DNA of 64,000 nt from Stutzerimonas decontaminans (GTDB lineage Bacteria > Pseudomonadota > Gammaproteobacteria > Pseudomonadales > Pseudomonadaceae). Positions 62,778-64,000 of this stretch are shown here, piece by piece; the stretch's first letter is position 1; each line of letters begins with the position of its first letter. Both the position numbers and the translations under genes were made by a program. Under the pieces are notes generated by a model that did no database searches, was not told where the DNA came from, and worked only from the letters and a program-made list of their open reading frames with translations. Location: positions 310,001 to 374,000 of the forward strand of contig NZ_CP007509.1 in NCBI RefSeq assembly GCF_000661915.1, given 5' to 3'.

Positions 62778-62979
62778 GACGTCCTTCGACGAGCAGCGGA
62801 GAGCCGGCCATTTTGCGCCTTTGCCCACAGGAGAGAAAGGTTAGTCAGCTAACGTAGATGCTCGGTGCGACCGGCTGCGTGCGCCGGGCTAAAGAGGGGA
62901 ACGCGTGTCGCCTCGTTCCGTCTGATCTGCATACTGATCGAAACGGCATCGCGCCCGTCAGGGCGTGCGGAGGGTCGCA

Positions 62980-63747
62980 ATGCGCTTGCAGAATCAGGTG
63001 GCTCTGGTCACCGGCAGCACCCAGGGCATCGGCCGCGGCATCGCCGTGCGCCTGGCCGAGGAGGGCGCCGATATCGTCATCAACGGCCGCCAGGACGACG
63101 AGCAGGCCCGCGAGAGCCTCGAACAGGTACGCGCCCTGGGCCGGCGGGTGTGCTTCATCGCCGCCGATGTCGGTGACGTCGAGCAGTGCCAGCGGTTGGT
63201 GCGCGAAGGCATCGAACAGATGGGGCGGCTGGATATCCTGGTCAACAACGCCGGTGTGCAGCGGCACGCCGCATTCCTCGACGCGCAGGCGGATGATTAC
63301 GATCAGGTGCTGAACGTCAACCTGCGTGGGCCGTTCTTTCTCGCCCAGGCATTTGCCAGTCATCTGCGCGAGCAGGGCCGTGGCGGGCGCATCATCAACA
63401 ACAGCTCGGTGCACGAAGAGCTGCCGCACCCCAACTTCACCGCCTACTGCGCGAGCAAGGGCGGGCTGAAGATGCTGATGCGCAATATCGCCATCGAGCT
63501 GGCGCCGCTGGGCATCACGGTGAACAACGTGGCGCCGGGCGCGGTGGAAACGCCGATCAATCGCGAGCTGATGAACCAGCCGGAAAAGCTTGCCAGCCTG
63601 TTGCAGAACATTCCCGCCGGCCGTCTCGGCCGCCCGCACGATGTCGCCGGCGTCGTCGCCTTTCTGGCTTCGCCAGATGCCGAGTACATCACCGGGACGA
63701 CCCTGGTGGTCGACGGCGGCCTGCTATGGAATTACAGCGAACAATGA
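62980..63747 (+). CDS. SDR family oxidoreductase, glucose-1-dehydrogenase-like
   Basis: A 255 aa classical short-chain dehydrogenase from the ATG at 62980 after CGGAGGG. The cofactor loop is TGSTQGIGRGIA, the structural motif NNAGVQ, and the catalytic set is in NSSVHEELPHPNFTAYCASKGG (Ser, Tyr, Lys). Similarity in the middle and end (APGAVETPIN, ITGTTLVVDGG) is to bacterial glucose 1-dehydrogenases. The stop overlaps the start of a trehalase gene, which would release glucose, a fitting partner. Confidence 0.88.
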   Translation: MRLQNQVALVTGSTQGIGRGIAVRLAEEGADIVINGRQDDEQARESLEQVRALGRRVCFIAADVGDVEQCQRLVREGIEQMGRLDILVNNAGVQRHAAFLDAQADDYDQVLNVNLRGPFFLAQAFASHLREQGRGGRIINNSSVHEELPHPNFTAYCASKGGLKMLMRNIAIELAPLGITVNNVAPGAVETPINRELMNQPEKLASLLQNIPAGRLGRPHDVAGVVAFLASPDAEYITGTTLVVDGGLLWNYSEQ

Positions 63748-64000
63748 CCGATATCCCGCCGTGCCAGCCGTTCGCCTACGATGTCAGCGCCATCTCGCTG
63801 GCCGATACGCTCACCCCCGCCGAGCGCTATCAGGAACTGTTCGTCGCCGTGCAGATGCAACGCATCTTTCCCGACAGCAAAACCTTCGTCGACTGCGCGC
63901 CTCTGCAGCATCCCGAAGCCATCCTGGCGGACTATCGAGGGCGTTGCGACGAGCCGGGCTTCGACCTCGCCGCGTTCGTTCGCGAGCATTTCAGCCTGTA
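63744..64000 (+). CDS. treF: Trehalase, glycoside hydrolase family 37 (3' end missing)
   Basis: Only the first 85 codons are in the window. LTPAERYQELFVAVQMQRIFPDSKTFVDCAP is the conserved N-terminal block of GH37 trehalases (the DSKTF motif), which split trehalose into two glucose. No signal peptide is seen, which favours a cytoplasmic TreF-like enzyme over periplasmic TreA. The ATG overlaps the SDR stop (ATGA), so the two are coupled. Confidence 0.88.
   Translation, partial: MTDIPPCQPFAYDVSAISLADTLTPAERYQELFVAVQMQRIFPDSKTFVDCAPLQHPEAILADYRGRCDEPGFDLAAFVREHFSL

Overview
The window is one continuous piece of a GC-rich gammaproteobacterial chromosome. Gene content and order point to the Pseudomonadaceae. 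The runs chpABC–rsmE–bioA–cytochrome b561–yceI–RND pump–rhlE–metF–ahcY and metK–arsR-type regulator–tkt–epd–pgk–fba match blocks known from Pseudomonas aeruginosa. The TtgABC-like pump, the DUF3509 gene and the DUF4212/ActP–DUF294 block fit the P. stutzeri (Stutzerimonas) group best; that species-level placement is inference. I saw no rRNA, tRNA, CRISPR array, insertion sequence or prophage, so this is mostly core genome with a few accessory insertions.

Layout. 1–7.8 kb: 3' part of the Chp chemosensory system that controls type IV pili (chpA cut by the window edge, then chpB and chpC). 7.8–11.3 kb: rsmE and bioA on the minus strand, then cytochrome b561 and YceI on the plus strand. 11.4–17.3 kb: a TtgR/NalD-type operator and the ttgABC (mexAB-oprM-like) efflux operon, with no repressor gene beside it. 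17.4–21.9 kb: rhlE, then ahcY–metF preceded by an S-adenosylhomocysteine riboswitch. 22–26.6 kb: a small secreted protein, a cytochrome c'-like lipoprotein, a DUF1090 protein, ligB and a ferric-reductase-like flavoprotein. 26.7–28.9 kb: a two-gene ABC-2 exporter and a small secreted protein. 29–31.4 kb: an ArsR–methyltransferase regulator with metK, behind a long palindrome. 31.4–33.9 kb: an accessory cassette of an AsnO/VioC-like Fe(II)/2-oxoglutarate oxygenase, a LysE-type exporter and a divergent LysR regulator. 34–40.4 kb: tkt, epd, pgk, two small lipoproteins (one MliC-like) and fba. 40.4–45.9 kb: a CheY-like receiver, a methyltransferase, a DUF3509 protein, a hemerythrin, a globin-coupled GGDEF–EAL protein and two small lipoproteins. 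45.9–52.5 kb: an HI0933-like flavoprotein, a solute-binding protein, a YccS-type membrane protein, dbpA and a secreted zinc-protease-like protein. 52.5–53.3 kb: a gene-poor, AT-rich stretch. 53.3–58.8 kb: the DUF4212/ActP-like symporter, a membrane protein, and a DEDDh exonuclease overlapping a cNMP/CBS/DUF294 protein. 58.9–64 kb: malate synthase G, a GcvR-like ACT protein, RarD, and an SDR gene overlapping the start of a GH37 trehalase that runs off the window.

Themes. Methyl-cycle genes recur (ahcY, metF, metK and a SAM-domain ArsR regulator), and two different regulatory devices are visible: an RNA switch on ahcY and a DNA palindrome on the regulator–metK unit. Acetate uptake (symporter) and the glyoxylate route (glcB) lie near each other. 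The globin-coupled c-di-GMP enzyme beside a hemerythrin suggests oxygen- or gas-responsive signalling. The least familiar unit is the oxygenase–LysE–LysR cassette, which looks like a self-regulated system for making and exporting a hydroxylated amino acid.
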